Below, one piece after another: positions 1 through 7,636 of a stretch of 12,006 nucleotides of DNA. The position numbers were made by a program, and so were the translations under genes. Below the pieces are notes generated by a model that was given only the letters and a program-made list of their open reading frames with translations, ran no database searches and had not been told where the DNA came from. Every line of letters starts with the position of its first letter. Position 1 is the stretch's first letter. This DNA is from Bacteroidota bacterium. Its GTDB lineage: Bacteria > Bacteroidota > Bacteroidia > Bacteroidales > JAADJA01. The stretch is taken from assembly GCA_024278155.1 (NCBI GenBank), contig JAJRTT010000267.1, positions 1-12,006 of the forward strand, written 5' to 3'.

Positions 1-25
1 TTGATATCCCCTTAAATAAATTCAG

Positions 26-419
26 ATGTTACAATATCAAGCAGTCGAACCGGCCACATTGGGATTATTAAAAAAAACTGATTATTAAACCATACATCGA
101 AAATTTTTGTTGGGGGTACAGCATTGGCATTACATTTAGGACATAGAATCTCTGTTGATATTGACCTATTCACCCTCGAAAGTTTTAATTCGGATGAATT
201 ACTGGCAAATTTATCCTCTGACTTTAATACAATCGAACCCTTGATTAAAACCAACATTTACACAAACAGAAATACCAACATTCAACGATATTTCATGGAA
301 TTAAAAGCCTTACCTGGTTTGCAGATGCTGAAACTGATGCAGAACCTTTGGTTTTAGATAAATCTGTTACCTGGCAAACAGTGAAAAGCGAAATTATAAA
401 AACTGTTAATTTGCTTTAG
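26..419 (+). pseudogene. AbiEii/AbiGii-type nucleotidyltransferase toxin, decayed
   Basis: Members of this family are nucleotidyltransferases, often the toxin half of AbiE-type toxin/abortive-infection pairs. The fragments can be read in three frames. An ATG at 26 opens MLQYQAVEPATLGLLKK, a typical family start. At the A-run 70-77 the frame must shift to read LIIKPYIENF. At the T-run 104-108 it shifts again into VGGTALALHLGHR followed by SVDIDLFT, the family's nucleotide-binding signature. The frame then runs to about 260. The C-terminus is in yet another frame from about 270 to the TAG at 417: HSTIFHGIKSLTWFADAE, then a tail with VTWQTVKSEI. The central part, which carries the conserved helical region, is missing, so about 110-115 codons remain where relatives have about 200-230. 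The two homopolymer shifts could be sequencing errors, but the central deletion could not. No partner antitoxin gene is visible; it could lie left of the window. The family call is firm and the gene is almost certainly non-functional. Confidence 0.8.
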
Positions 420-486
420 AAAAATGGAACATTGGTCTTTATGGTTTTCGCTGATAAAATCATACTTAATAGTAACAATTAGCATT

Positions 487-2232
487 CTATTCCACAATCT
501 TCAACCCCAATTCATCCAACTGCTCCTGCGATATACCTGAAGGGGAATCGATCATAACATCGCGCCCGGCATTGTTTTTTGGGAAGGCAATATAATCACG
601 GATGGAATCGGAACCACCGAACAATGCGACCAATCTATCAAAACCCAGGGCAATTCCACCGTGCGGAGGTGCGCCATATTCAAAGGCGTTCATCAGGAAG
701 CCAAACTGGTCCTGGGCTTCCTCATCGGAAAAACCAAGCAATGTGAACATCCTTTTTTGCAGATCCTTGTTGTGGATACGGATGGAGCCCCCACCGATCT
801 CAACCCCGTTGATGACCATATCGTAGGCATTGGCCCTCACTTTCCCGGGATCGGTTTCCATATAACCAATATCTTCCGGCTTGGGAGAAGTAAACGGATG
901 GTGCATGGCATGCCAGCGTTCCGAATCCTCGTCCCACTCCAATAATGGGAAATCAACGACCCATAAGGGTTTGAAAACATCCTTGCCCCTTAGTTCAAGT
1001 CGGTTTCCCATTTCAAGGCGCAATTCGTTTAGGGCTTTACGGGTTTTGTCGGTTGCCCCGGCAAGTACCAACATGAGGTCGCCCGGTTTTGCACCAAGTT
1101 TTGCCGCCCATGTTTTCAGTGCTTCCTGATCAAAAAACTTATCCACGGATGATTTGAAAGTGCTGTCTTCATTGTATTTCACATAAACAAGTCCTTGTGC
1201 ACCAATTTGCGGTTTCCGTACAAAATCGGTGAGCTTGTCCAATTGCTTGCGGGAATAGTTCCCACATCCCGGGGCATTTATCCCAACAACCAGTTCGGCC
1301 TTATCGAATACCACAAAACCTTTCTCCTTTGCCAAATCGTTCAACTCTACAAACTCCATCCCGAAACGGATATCCGGTTTATCGGAACCATACAAACGCA
1401 TGGCATCATCATACGAAATCCTTGGGAATTCTTCAATATCAATTCCTTTTACCGTTTTGAACAAATGTTTTGCAAGACCTTCAAAGGTATTGAGGATATC
1501 TTCCTGTGTTACGAATGACATTTCGCAATCAATCTGCGTAAACTCCGGTTGACGGTCGGCACGCAAATCTTCGTCCCTGAAACAACGTACCAGCTGGAAA
1601 TAACGGTCGTAACCTGCAACCATTAGCAATTGCTTGAACGTTTGCGGGGATTGCGGCAAAGCGTAAAACTGCCCGCTGTGCATCCTTGAAGGAACCACGA
1701 AATCGCGCGCACCTTCTGGTGTGGATTTGATCAGGAAAGGGGTTTCAATTTCAAAAAACTGTTCACTATCAAGGTATTTACGGGTTTCGATGGATATTTT
1801 GTGCCGGAGCTCAAGGTTTCTTTTAACGGGGTTCCGGCGCAAATCGAGGTAACGGTATTTCATGCGCAGTTCGTCGCCACCATCGGTTTTGTCTTCGATG
1901 GTAAACGGCGGCGTTTTCGATTCGTTCAAAATATCAAAACTTTCGGCGATTATTTCAATATCGCCCGTTGGCATTTTGGGGTTTTTATTACTTCTTTCGG
2001 CCACTTTTCCGGTAACTTTGATAACGTATTCCCTGCCCAGCTTTCGTGCTTTTCCACAAAGCCCCGGATCGAGTTCCATATTAAAAACAAGTTGTGTGAT
2101 CCCGTAGCGGTCGCGCAGGTCGATGAAAGTCATCCCGCCGAGGTCCCTTGATTTTTGCACCCATCCGGTGAGGGTAACTTCCTGTCCTATATTATTGATA
2201 TTCAATTCGCCGCAAGTATGTGAACGTAGCAT
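487..2232 (-). CDS. aspS: Aspartate--tRNA ligase (bacterial type)
   Basis: AspRS activates aspartate with ATP and charges tRNA-Asp in the cytoplasm. The 581-residue protein has the usual bacterial length and order. An N-terminal OB-fold anticodon-binding domain covers about residues 1-105 ([20 protein letters not shown]). The class II catalytic core begins near 125. Motif 2 is [18 protein letters not shown] at about 218-235, preceded by [11 protein letters not shown]. The bacterial GAD insertion lies at about 285-420. Motif 3 is [16 protein letters not shown] near the C-terminus. HHPFTSP and [13 protein letters not shown] are also typical. Residue 31, in SRDLGG, is Leu as in E. coli; the non-discriminating P. 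aeruginosa enzyme has His there. This hints at a discriminating enzyme (inference). The start is the ATG at 2232, with no Shine-Dalgarno sequence. The gene is divergent from the small gene at 2362 and stands alone on its strand. No clear terminator hairpin follows it. Confidence 0.98.
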   Translation of the reverse strand: MLRSHTCGELNINNIGQEVTLTGWVQKSRDLGGMTFIDLRDRYGITQLVFNMELDPGLCGKARKLGREYVIKVTGKVAERSNKNPKMPTGDIEIIAESFDILNESKTPPFTIEDKTDGGDELRMKYRYLDLRRNPVKRNLELRHKISIETRKYLDSEQFFEIETPFLIKSTPEGARDFVVPSRMHSGQFYALPQSPQTFKQLLMVAGYDRYFQLVRCFRDEDLRADRQPEFTQIDCEMSFVTQEDILNTFEGLAKHLFKTVKGIDIEEFPRISYDDAMRLYGSDKPDIRFGMEFVELNDLAKEKGFVVFDKAELVVGINAPGCGNYSRKQLDKLTDFVRKPQIGAQGLVYVKYNEDSTFKSSVDKFFDQEALKTWAAKLGAKPGDLMLVLAGATDKTRKALNELRLEMGNRLELRGKDVFKPLWVVDFPLLEWDEDSERWHAMHHPFTSPKPEDIGYMETDPGKVRANAYDMVINGVEIGGGSIRIHNKDLQKRMFTLLGFSDEEAQDQFGFLMNAFEYGAPPHGGIALGFDRLVALFGGSDSIRDYIAFPKNNAGRDVMIDSPSGISQEQLDELGLKIVE

Positions 2233-2314
2233 AATATTTTCGATTTATGATTTTGCGGCGAAATTAAGAAAAATGGGGGCTGTTACCCGGATATTTTTAT
2301 TGGAAGTTTTAATG

Positions 2315-2322
2315 TAATTTTG
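2315..2322 (+). promoter_or_regulatory. Bacteroidota-type -7 promoter element (TAnnTTTG)
   Basis: TAATTTTG is an exact match to the Bacteroidota primary sigma factor -7 consensus TAnnTTTG. It lies about 40 bp before the ATG at 2362, a plausible leader length. No convincing -33 TTTG is seen at the usual spacing; a TTG at 2300-2302 is too close. It would drive the small gene at 2362. The aspS side has only an imperfect TAATTTCG. Confidence 0.4.
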
Positions 2323-2361
2323 GTTAGATTTAAAACTTGTGAAATCAAACAAAATAAAATT

Positions 2362-2931
2362 ATGGGAATTGCAATTCATTACAAAGGGATTATGGACGAT
2401 GCTTGCCAAATCGACAACTTCACCAACGAAATGCTTGACATTTCAAAGGAAATGGGCTGGAAGTACAATTTGATAAACGATAAAGAAAAACAATTGAAAG
2501 GTATCATCACGAGCCCTCATGAAAAAAGTGAAGGGATGACGTTTCTTTTTGACCCAAAAGGGAAATTGCACAGTATTGTTGATCTCATTTCTGATGAAAT
2601 TGATGAGGAATTCCAAGGTGAAGCATTTGAATATGCCCATATAAAAACCCAGTTTGCACCACTTGACACCCATATCGCGGTCATTAAACTGTTGAAATAC
2701 ATAAAATCAAAATACATTGGCAACCTCAATGTAATTGATGAGGGGGATTATTGGGACACAATGGACAAAGCAGTCTTAAAGGAGAAGATGGATTTCCTGG
2801 CATCCAAGATCGACTTGATAGGCGACATACTCAATTCGGGGGCATTGGATTTAAAGGGCAGCAAAACCCCCGGGGATATTGCCGATAAGCTTGAAGAGGT
2901 TTTTAAGAAACTGGGCTTTGATAAAGGATAA
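2362..2931 (+). CDS. Conserved Bacteroidota protein of unknown function, 189 aa
   Basis: I do not recognise a named family, though the opening (MGIAIHYKGIMDDACQIDNF, then MGWKYNLIND) has the feel of a widespread cytoplasmic Bacteroidota protein. The sequence is acidic and soluble, with no signal peptide or membrane segment. The first 120 or so residues look like an alternating alpha/beta domain (GIITSPHEKSEGMTFLFDPK; HIKTQFAPLDTHIAVIKLLK). A DEGDYWDT motif follows, and the C-terminal 60 residues are probably helical (KEKMDFLASKIDLIGDIL). The open frame reaches back to a TTG at 2320. I chose the ATG at 2362 because the added residues are compositionally poor, the -7 element overlaps that upstream TTG, and AAATAAAATT precedes the ATG as is usual in this phylum. 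The gene is divergent from aspS and nothing in the context indicates a role. I am sure it is a real gene and its function is unknown. Confidence 0.85.
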   Translation: MGIAIHYKGIMDDACQIDNFTNEMLDISKEMGWKYNLINDKEKQLKGIITSPHEKSEGMTFLFDPKGKLHSIVDLISDEIDEEFQGEAFEYAHIKTQFAPLDTHIAVIKLLKYIKSKYIGNLNVIDEGDYWDTMDKAVLKEKMDFLASKIDLIGDILNSGALDLKGSKTPGDIADKLEEVFKKLGFDKG

Positions 2932-3052
2932 AACCCTTTTGGGCCGAAGAAAGTTTGTGCGGTGGATACCCTGAAGGTTGGAATGATTTTGCTTCTTTTC
3001 GACACTTCCGGGTCTCCATCCCACTCTCACACCTCGACTCATCACTTAAGCC

Positions 3053-3075
3053 GCTTGAAGTTTAAAACTTCAAGC
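3053..3075. repeat. Perfect palindrome, 11-bp arms (hairpin 1 of 4)
   Basis: The arms are GCTTGAAGTTT and AAACTTCAAGC around a single A. It is the strongest member of a four-hairpin cluster between two convergent genes. No U-run follows on either strand, so it is not a textbook intrinsic terminator, but it could still help to end transcription or stabilise the 3' ends. Confidence 0.8.
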
Positions 3076-3088
3076 ATTTCGACAAAAA

Positions 3089-3105
3089 GGAAGTTTTCAA
3101 CTTCC
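3089..3105. repeat. Inverted repeat, 7-bp arms (hairpin 2 of 4)
   Basis: The arms are GGAAGTT and AACTTCC with a TTC loop. The core GAAGTT/AACTTC is shared with the palindrome just before it, so the two may be related copies. Confidence 0.65.
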
Positions 3106-3122
3106 GTGAAAACATATTACCA

Positions 3123-3141
3123 AAACAGCATGAAACTGTTT
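3123..3141. repeat. Inverted repeat, 6-bp arms (hairpin 3 of 4)
   Basis: The arms are AAACAG and CTGTTT around a 7-base loop. It is weak on its own and is listed because it continues the regular series of hairpins from 3053 to 3176. Confidence 0.4.
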
Positions 3142-3151
3142 GTGTCCTAAG

Positions 3152-3176
3152 CCATCACAGATACGATCTGTGATGG
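3152..3176. repeat. Perfect inverted repeat overlapping a gene end (hairpin 4 of 4)
   Basis: The 11-bp arms are CCATCACAGAT and ATCTGTGATGG with an ACG loop. It contains the stop codon (3155-3157) and the last codons of the minus-strand gene next to it, so the mRNA of that gene ends in a strong stem. It may be a terminator without a U-run, or a REP-like palindrome inserted at the gene end. Confidence 0.75.
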
Positions 3177-3859
3177 GCGATATTCAATATACTCCCACCA
3201 TCAACCAATGGCCCTAAATACAACTCAATGATTTCCATTTTGGCTTTGGCAAGAAACTGCCGGGTTTTTTCGCCATCTTTGAAATAGTCCAGGCTTCCCA
3301 GCAAAAGCAGTTTATTTTCAAAAAAGCCGCAAGCCCCACCCAAAAAACCGTGTTCAAAACCGGGAAGGAGAATGTCTTTGGGCGAAACAAAAAGGGTTTC
3401 CAATCCTTCTTTCATTAATGTTTTTTCAATTCCCCGGTCGGATGTAATAAATCTATCTCCCGGTAACGGCAACAGGTTGCAACGCGTATATGCCTGGCTG
3501 ACATTTATTTTTTTCAAATTTCCAGAAGATTCCATGATTGCTGTATCGGTATATTTCAAATTATGGATCAAATAGTTTTCCGTAACGACTGCATTATAAA
3601 AAGCGGTTCCGGGATATTTTGCCCCGACAGGTTTCTTACCTTCAACAAATGGTATTGAATTATTATTTAACCCTTCTTTCAATTTGGTTGGAAGGTTAGG
3701 GGCAACAATCAATTTCCCATTGATACCACAGAAAAAAATATCGGGGTGCCCGGAAATTGCCTGATAAGTAATGCCTTTCGTTTCAAGAAAAAGCACTTCA
3801 CCAAAACCTTTAAGTTTATCTTTGGCCTGTTCGGGAATCCGATTGTTCACTATTATCAT
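3155..3859 (-). CDS. DUF6873-like protein, possible GME/pentein fold, 234 aa
   Basis: The protein resembles the DUF6873 family, which is assigned to the GME (guanidine-modifying enzyme, pentein) fold; I recall this from memory and have not searched it. Family-like motifs are AISGHPDIFF (residues 34-43), AYTRCNLLPL (123-132), FITSDRGIEKTL (137-148), GFEHGFLGGACGFF (167-180) and a C-terminal LVDGGSI (218-224). His38, Asp40 and Cys177 are candidate active-site residues by analogy with penteins, where a conserved His and a late Cys attack guanidinium groups; whether this protein is catalytic is unknown. There is no signal peptide. The frame is open a further 83 codons upstream to 4108, but those residues are rich in Cys, Trp and basic residues and look non-coding. 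I start at the ATG at 3859 (MIIVNNRIPEQAK), just after an AT-rich leader. It is convergent with the small gene at 2362 and separated by 464 bp from the transport locus upstream. Confidence 0.8.
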   Translation of the reverse strand: MIIVNNRIPEQAKDKLKGFGEVLFLETKGITYQAISGHPDIFFCGINGKLIVAPNLPTKLKEGLNNNSIPFVEGKKPVGAKYPGTAFYNAVVTENYLIHNLKYTDTAIMESSGNLKKINVSQAYTRCNLLPLPGDRFITSDRGIEKTLMKEGLETLFVSPKDILLPGFEHGFLGGACGFFENKLLLLGSLDYFKDGEKTRQFLAKAKMEIIELYLGPLVDGGSILNIAHHRSYL

Positions 3860-4323
3860 CTTTGGAAATTTATTGCAAAGTAAATAAAAAGGTTCTGCGG
3901 TTATTTTTGTGATATGGAATAATTGGGGCTTTATTTCCCGATTGATTGATTTGAACCGAATCCAGTTTAAACAGAAAGGCACGATTTGCTTTGGGTGGAC
4001 AAAAAGGAAAAGATGGCACTTGAGTCGGTTTTGGGCTCGAGCCTGATTTTTCCGATGCCATGGACAAATGCAAAGATATTTGGCAAAGCAAACGATGACC
4101 GGCCACACTTCACGGGAGCGGGCCTATCTGTTTTTGCGGGGGTCAAGTTTTTTTTCTTCATGCATATGTCCTTCATGCTGAGGGCAAAATAGGCTTCCTT
4201 GCCCTTCCGGGGATTGTGATTACGCCCAAAGGGGGGGCGAACGGGCCGACCAAAAGATTTTCTTTGGGGAAGTAATGGTAGTGATCGGTTATAATTTCAG
4301 GTTGTATTAGAAAGATTGTATTT
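3860..4323. other. 464-bp intergenic region without a recognisable gene
   Basis: I find no frame with believable protein content. The open frames here are shadows or extensions of the neighbours. The part from about 3980 to 4260 looks more G+C-rich than its surroundings. It contains a 10-bp self-complementary GGCTCGAGCC (4034-4043), an AGGGCAA/TTGCCCT hairpin (4181-4205) and a CGCCC/GGGCG stem with a G-run (4223-4239). No U-run follows these stems on the minus strand, so they are not clear terminators of the transport locus. It does not match tmRNA, RNase P or SRP RNA signatures that I know. The promoter of the DUF6873-like gene should lie near 3860-3920. Confidence 0.5.
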
Positions 4324-6048
4324 TTACTCAATCCCAATCGATCCCTTCCCAAAAACACTTTCCCCATTTTTAGTGAGCCCTCTTACGATAATGTCATATT
4401 CGCCTGTATTATCTGATGTATAAAAATTCAGTATTGTATCCCCTTTTGCAATTTTCAATTCAGGGTTCCAGTAAAGCAAGGTCCTGAAATCGGGGATAGG
4501 ACTGTTTTTTTCTTTCTGGTTTTCGTAGCTGGGTGATTTGAAATTTGAATTGGGGGCCAGGGTTTGATAATCAATAAAAATAGATCCATTAGGGAAATCG
4601 TAGCCTGCAAAATCCCGGCCTTTGGAGTTTATCATTACCACGTTTCTCAAGGTATTGTCGCCCAAATACCAGGTATTGTTTATTGCGTAAATCCGATCTA
4701 TCCTCTCCGTTGGTATTGCGAGGATGGCATCCAAATCAAAAACCGGGACATAATCGAGCAAAAGCAGCTCATTTTCAAAAACCCATTCGGTTGTTGGATT
4801 TGTAACATGTATTGATTTTCTGCCATTTTTATTTCTAATGAAAACTGTGGGGACCAGCTCAAAAAAAACGGTTTCCAAATCCTTCAGGTCAATAAATTCG
4901 GAAAGTTGTACCGAAACATCCGGTTGTCCAAAGATTTTGTTAAGTGGTGTGGATACAAATGGGAATTCCGTTCCGGAAGGGGCAAAAATCTTTTGTGATT
5001 GATAATTGACCAGCATTTCTTCAATAAGGCCCTGGTCGCTTGTATCCATGGAGAGTGGGATATTTTGCAGAATAGTGAAGTCGTTTGAAAAATCATTGTT
5101 TACGAAAAGTTGAATTTCTTTATCCTCTATTGGTTCAGCTCCAATAAATATTTCGTTTGTTTGCGAGATATCGTCCAGTGGAAAAACGAACTCCTCGTTT
5201 TCTTTGGTTTGGACAATATGGAATTGGGGATTATCGCCGAGGACCGTTAAATAAACATTGATATCTCCTAAAGTATGTTGTGAGTTCTTATCGGAAACAA
5301 TACCGCTGATATTTATGCCCCTTGTTTCAGGAATCCAAAAAATGTCTTTCGATCCTTTCTGAATACCTTCATTTGGAATACGGTTGGTATTTTTTTGAGC
5401 TTGCCTAAGCGTCCCATGCCGTACAACAGTAACACAAAGACCGGCCATTTGAATGTCAGGTAGCTGGATTTTCAATTCCACAGCCTCACGTCTGCTATAG
5501 GATGTTTTATCGGTTTGCACATTTATTTTAACGGATTTATTATAGGCATGTTTGGTTGTATCTGATTCCCCAGATCCTTTTATTATTGTATCAGTAGTTT
5601 GTTCTTGTTTTGCTAAAGGAAATTCAGGGTTAATTATACTGATTATTTTTGTGGAGAAAGTTTCGGGCGGAAAATTTCTTTGGTATTGGGTGTAAGCCCT
5701 TATGAAATAATTACCACTCGCTGTTTCCAACGGAACCTGAAAACTTCCGGCAGCAAGGCCATTTCTGATTTCAAATTTCCCTTTGAAAATTTTCTTTTTT
5801 TCTGCATCAAAGCATTCAATGTAAGTGACCTTGCTCAGTTCAAATTCATCGAAATATCCATTGATAACAACGTAAGCCGTAAACCATACTTCTTCCCCTG
5901 ACAAATACAAATCCCTGTCTGTAAAAAATTGCACCTGTTCGCTCAGGTTTTCCAGAAAGCCCAAATTCTCGTTATCAACAGAAATCTGAGCTAGTGAAAC
6001 GCTGTTTGCAAACAGAAAAATTGCAATATATAAAATGGTTTTCTTCAT
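4324..6048 (-). CDS. Secreted MG2-domain / TonB plug-like protein
   Basis: This is a 574-residue exported protein of a Bacteroidota family found with TonB-dependent receptors; its exact role is not established. A signal peptide (MKKTILYIAIFLFANSVSLA) is followed by QI. An MG2 (macroglobulin-like) domain covers about 35-140: FFTDRDLYLSGEEVWFTAYV, then GLAAGSFQVPLETASGNYF. A middle beta-rich region follows. At about 395-500 there is a segment like the plug of TonB receptors (VPVFDLDAILAIPTERIDRI, NTWYLGDNTLRNVVMINSKG, DFPNGSIFIDYQ). The C-terminal YWNPELKIAKGDTILNFYTS, then EYDIIVRGL, is the usual family end, so the protein is complete although many relatives are longer (about 800-900 residues). 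It is the last of four same-strand genes, 205 bp after the DUF4249 gene. Likely a periplasmic or outer-membrane-associated accessory to the receptor (inference). Confidence 0.85.
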   Translation of the reverse strand: MKKTILYIAIFLFANSVSLAQISVDNENLGFLENLSEQVQFFTDRDLYLSGEEVWFTAYVVINGYFDEFELSKVTYIECFDAEKKKIFKGKFEIRNGLAAGSFQVPLETASGNYFIRAYTQYQRNFPPETFSTKIISIINPEFPLAKQEQTTDTIIKGSGESDTTKHAYNKSVKINVQTDKTSYSRREAVELKIQLPDIQMAGLCVTVVRHGTLRQAQKNTNRIPNEGIQKGSKDIFWIPETRGINISGIVSDKNSQHTLGDINVYLTVLGDNPQFHIVQTKENEEFVFPLDDISQTNEIFIGAEPIEDKEIQLFVNNDFSNDFTILQNIPLSMDTSDQGLIEEMLVNYQSQKIFAPSGTEFPFVSTPLNKIFGQPDVSVQLSEFIDLKDLETVFFELVPTVFIRNKNGRKSIHVTNPTTEWVFENELLLLDYVPVFDLDAILAIPTERIDRIYAINNTWYLGDNTLRNVVMINSKGRDFAGYDFPNGSIFIDYQTLAPNSNFKSPSYENQKEKNSPIPDFRTLLYWNPELKIAKGDTILNFYTSDNTGEYDIIVRGLTKNGESVFGKGSIGIE

Positions 6049-6116
6049 TTGCGATTCGGATAATTAAAAAAATGTATGATTATTTAACAGCATTGGGAAA
6101 CCTAAAAACCCTTTCA

Positions 6117-6137
6117 AGTTATGAGTTAAGAGTTATG
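6117..6137. repeat. Three-unit 7-bp tandem repeat
   Basis: Three units, AGTTATG, AGTTAAG and AGTTATG, lie in the 205-bp gap between the DUF4249 gene and the MG2 gene. Degenerate heptamer arrays of this kind also occur at 7451 and 7637 in the same locus. Confidence 0.7.
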
Positions 6138-6253
6138 CGTTTCAATAATTAAGGAATCGGAATTACTGACAAAAGTTGTTAAATCGAGTATCCCAATGCA
6201 TAAGCCTTAACAATTTAATCTCTGATCTTCTTGATTTATAAATTCATTTTTTA

Positions 6254-7432
6254 TTACTCATCTTCCCACCAATCTGGTTTTGCAAGTTTCTCCCCTTTCC
6301 TCCGGCAGTCGATACATTGCTGGTTTGGCAGGGCATTTCTCCCAAAGCCATCTGTAGTGACATATTGTGGGTTTGGGGGAGGTTCGCCAATGAACATCCA
6401 TCCAAAATCTTCATAATCGGGTTGCGATAGCACGCAGATGGGATACAGCATTTCCACCGATTCGTCCGGTCTGTTTTTATAAATCCGCTTCTGCGCTAAT
6501 CCTGCCACCATAAAATACCCCAAAACCAACTCGTCCTGATCTTCGGTGTTATAAACGTTCCCTTTCAATTGATAGGGCTGGGTGTAATACAATTCGCCCG
6601 CACCTGCATTTTGTGTTTTCACACCGTTCCAATAGGTGAATGTTTCCTTGTTGATGGTGTATTGGTTTACCATGATCGTGTACCTTATGGACAATTTCCG
6701 GGTTTCGGTACTTACAAAATGAAAGGGATATTGCACAAAGCGGGGCTCGGTCAGGCCAAGGGTGCTTTCCACAAAAAAGGGATAGACTTTTTCTGATTTC
6801 CAGCAGGTTTTAAGCGAATCGGTGTTAGGGAATTCATGGAGGATACCATCATAATAATAAGTGGTGAGGTAATCGGATTCATATTGATAGGTTTCGTCCA
6901 ATGACCATAAAATCCATATTGAATCGCCCTGGCCCAGTTCCGTGTCGATATAAAACTGATATCCCGGAATGTCGTATGGCGGTTCTTCAATTTGTTGATA
7001 TTCCAGCTCGGCATATACCGATTCGATGCCCACCGGGTTTTTTATCTCTTCAAAACCCGATTCATAGGTTTTGCCTTCCGGTGATTTCAGGGTGATTTTG
7101 TATTTTCGTCCGATTACACCTTGCATCCCATTTTCCGAAGTCATATATGTCCCGTCTTCTGTTTCCATTAAAGATTCGGTATTCCCCAAATTATCCATTA
7201 TTTTTACCTCATAACCCGAAAGCGCAATATATTGCGGCCCTTCCACATTGGATGACACAGAGAGTTTTACTGTATAAGGCGGTGTGCCATTGGTAATTTT
7301 ACCATCCACCACAAGTACGTTTTGGTAGTTGCCATTCAGCTCGGGCATGAACCTTTCCTCACAAGAAACCAATAACAGGATGATTAGTATCAGGGGAATT
7401 TTCAAAAATTTATCAGTATAATCAATCAACAT
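6254..7432 (-). CDS. DUF4249 domain-containing lipoprotein
   Basis: DUF4249 proteins are outer-membrane-associated lipoproteins of Bacteroidota that are often encoded beside a TonB-dependent receptor; their ligand is generally unknown. The 392-residue product has a hydrophobic leader (KIPLILIILLLVSC) with the lipobox cysteine at residue 24, followed by EERFMPEL. Next comes the typical beta-rich opening (VLVVDGKITNGTPPYTVKLS). Family features further on are a GRKYKITLKSPEGKTYES strand pair and the conserved C-terminal dicysteine QQCIDCRRKGEK, then KPDWWEDE. I chose the ATG at 7432. A longer start at 7483 is open, but its extra 17 residues (MAISNLQTAYCKQNIKS) are translated from a heptamer repeat array and would spoil the lipoprotein signal peptide. 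The gene lies 234 bp after the receptor on the same strand. Confidence 0.92.
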   Translation of the reverse strand: MLIDYTDKFLKIPLILIILLLVSCEERFMPELNGNYQNVLVVDGKITNGTPPYTVKLSVSSNVEGPQYIALSGYEVKIMDNLGNTESLMETEDGTYMTSENGMQGVIGRKYKITLKSPEGKTYESGFEEIKNPVGIESVYAELEYQQIEEPPYDIPGYQFYIDTELGQGDSIWILWSLDETYQYESDYLTTYYYDGILHEFPNTDSLKTCWKSEKVYPFFVESTLGLTEPRFVQYPFHFVSTETRKLSIRYTIMVNQYTINKETFTYWNGVKTQNAGAGELYYTQPYQLKGNVYNTEDQDELVLGYFMVAGLAQKRIYKNRPDESVEMLYPICVLSQPDYEDFGWMFIGEPPPNPQYVTTDGFGRNALPNQQCIDCRRKGEKLAKPDWWEDE

Positions 7433-7450
7433 AGATTTAATGTTTTGTTT

Positions 7451-7492
7451 GCAGTAGGCAGTTTGCAAATTGCTTATTGCCAATTGCCTGCT
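7451..7492. repeat. Degenerate 7-bp tandem repeat, six units
   Basis: The six units are GCAGTAG, GCAGTTT, GCAAATT, GCTTATT, GCCAATT and GCCTGCT. Each begins with GC. The array lies just before the start codon of the DUF4249 gene and thus within its leader. Together with the inverted array at 7637 it brackets 144 bp of AT-rich sequence. Confidence 0.75.
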
Positions 7493-7636
7493 TTTTCAAA
7501 GATTATAATCTGTTTTATTCAACTGTTTTCCAATTTTTAATATGTTTAATTTTCCTACTACCCACTGTTTTATAAAGTTCATAATTCAATTCATATAACT
7601 CTTTTTCCAAATATTTACTAAATCCCACATTTGTAA

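Noticed and set aside
2320..2361. An upstream TTG start for the 189-aa gene.
   Set aside because: It overlaps the probable -7 promoter element and adds residues with no support; the ATG at 2362 is better.
3053..3176. CRISPR array as an explanation for the repeated hairpins.
   Set aside because: The hairpins differ in sequence and length, there is no constant direct repeat with spacers, and no cas gene is near.
3860..4108. An 83-codon upstream extension of the DUF6873-like gene, open to 4108.
   Set aside because: The residues are Cys/Trp/basic-rich and unlike the rest of the protein. The ATG at 3859 gives a natural family-like start after an AT-rich leader.
4151..4180. Short direct repeat CTTCATGC in the large gap.
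   Set aside because: Only two 8-bp copies; this is expected by chance.
3900..4323. tmRNA, RNase P RNA, SRP RNA or tRNA in the large gap.
   Set aside because: I looked for their hallmark sequences on both strands (CCA end, TTCGA loop, GAGGAAAGTC-type core) and found none.
7433..7483. A longer start for the DUF4249 gene (17 extra residues).
   Set aside because: The extension is translated from the heptamer repeat array and would displace the lipoprotein signal peptide from the N-terminus.
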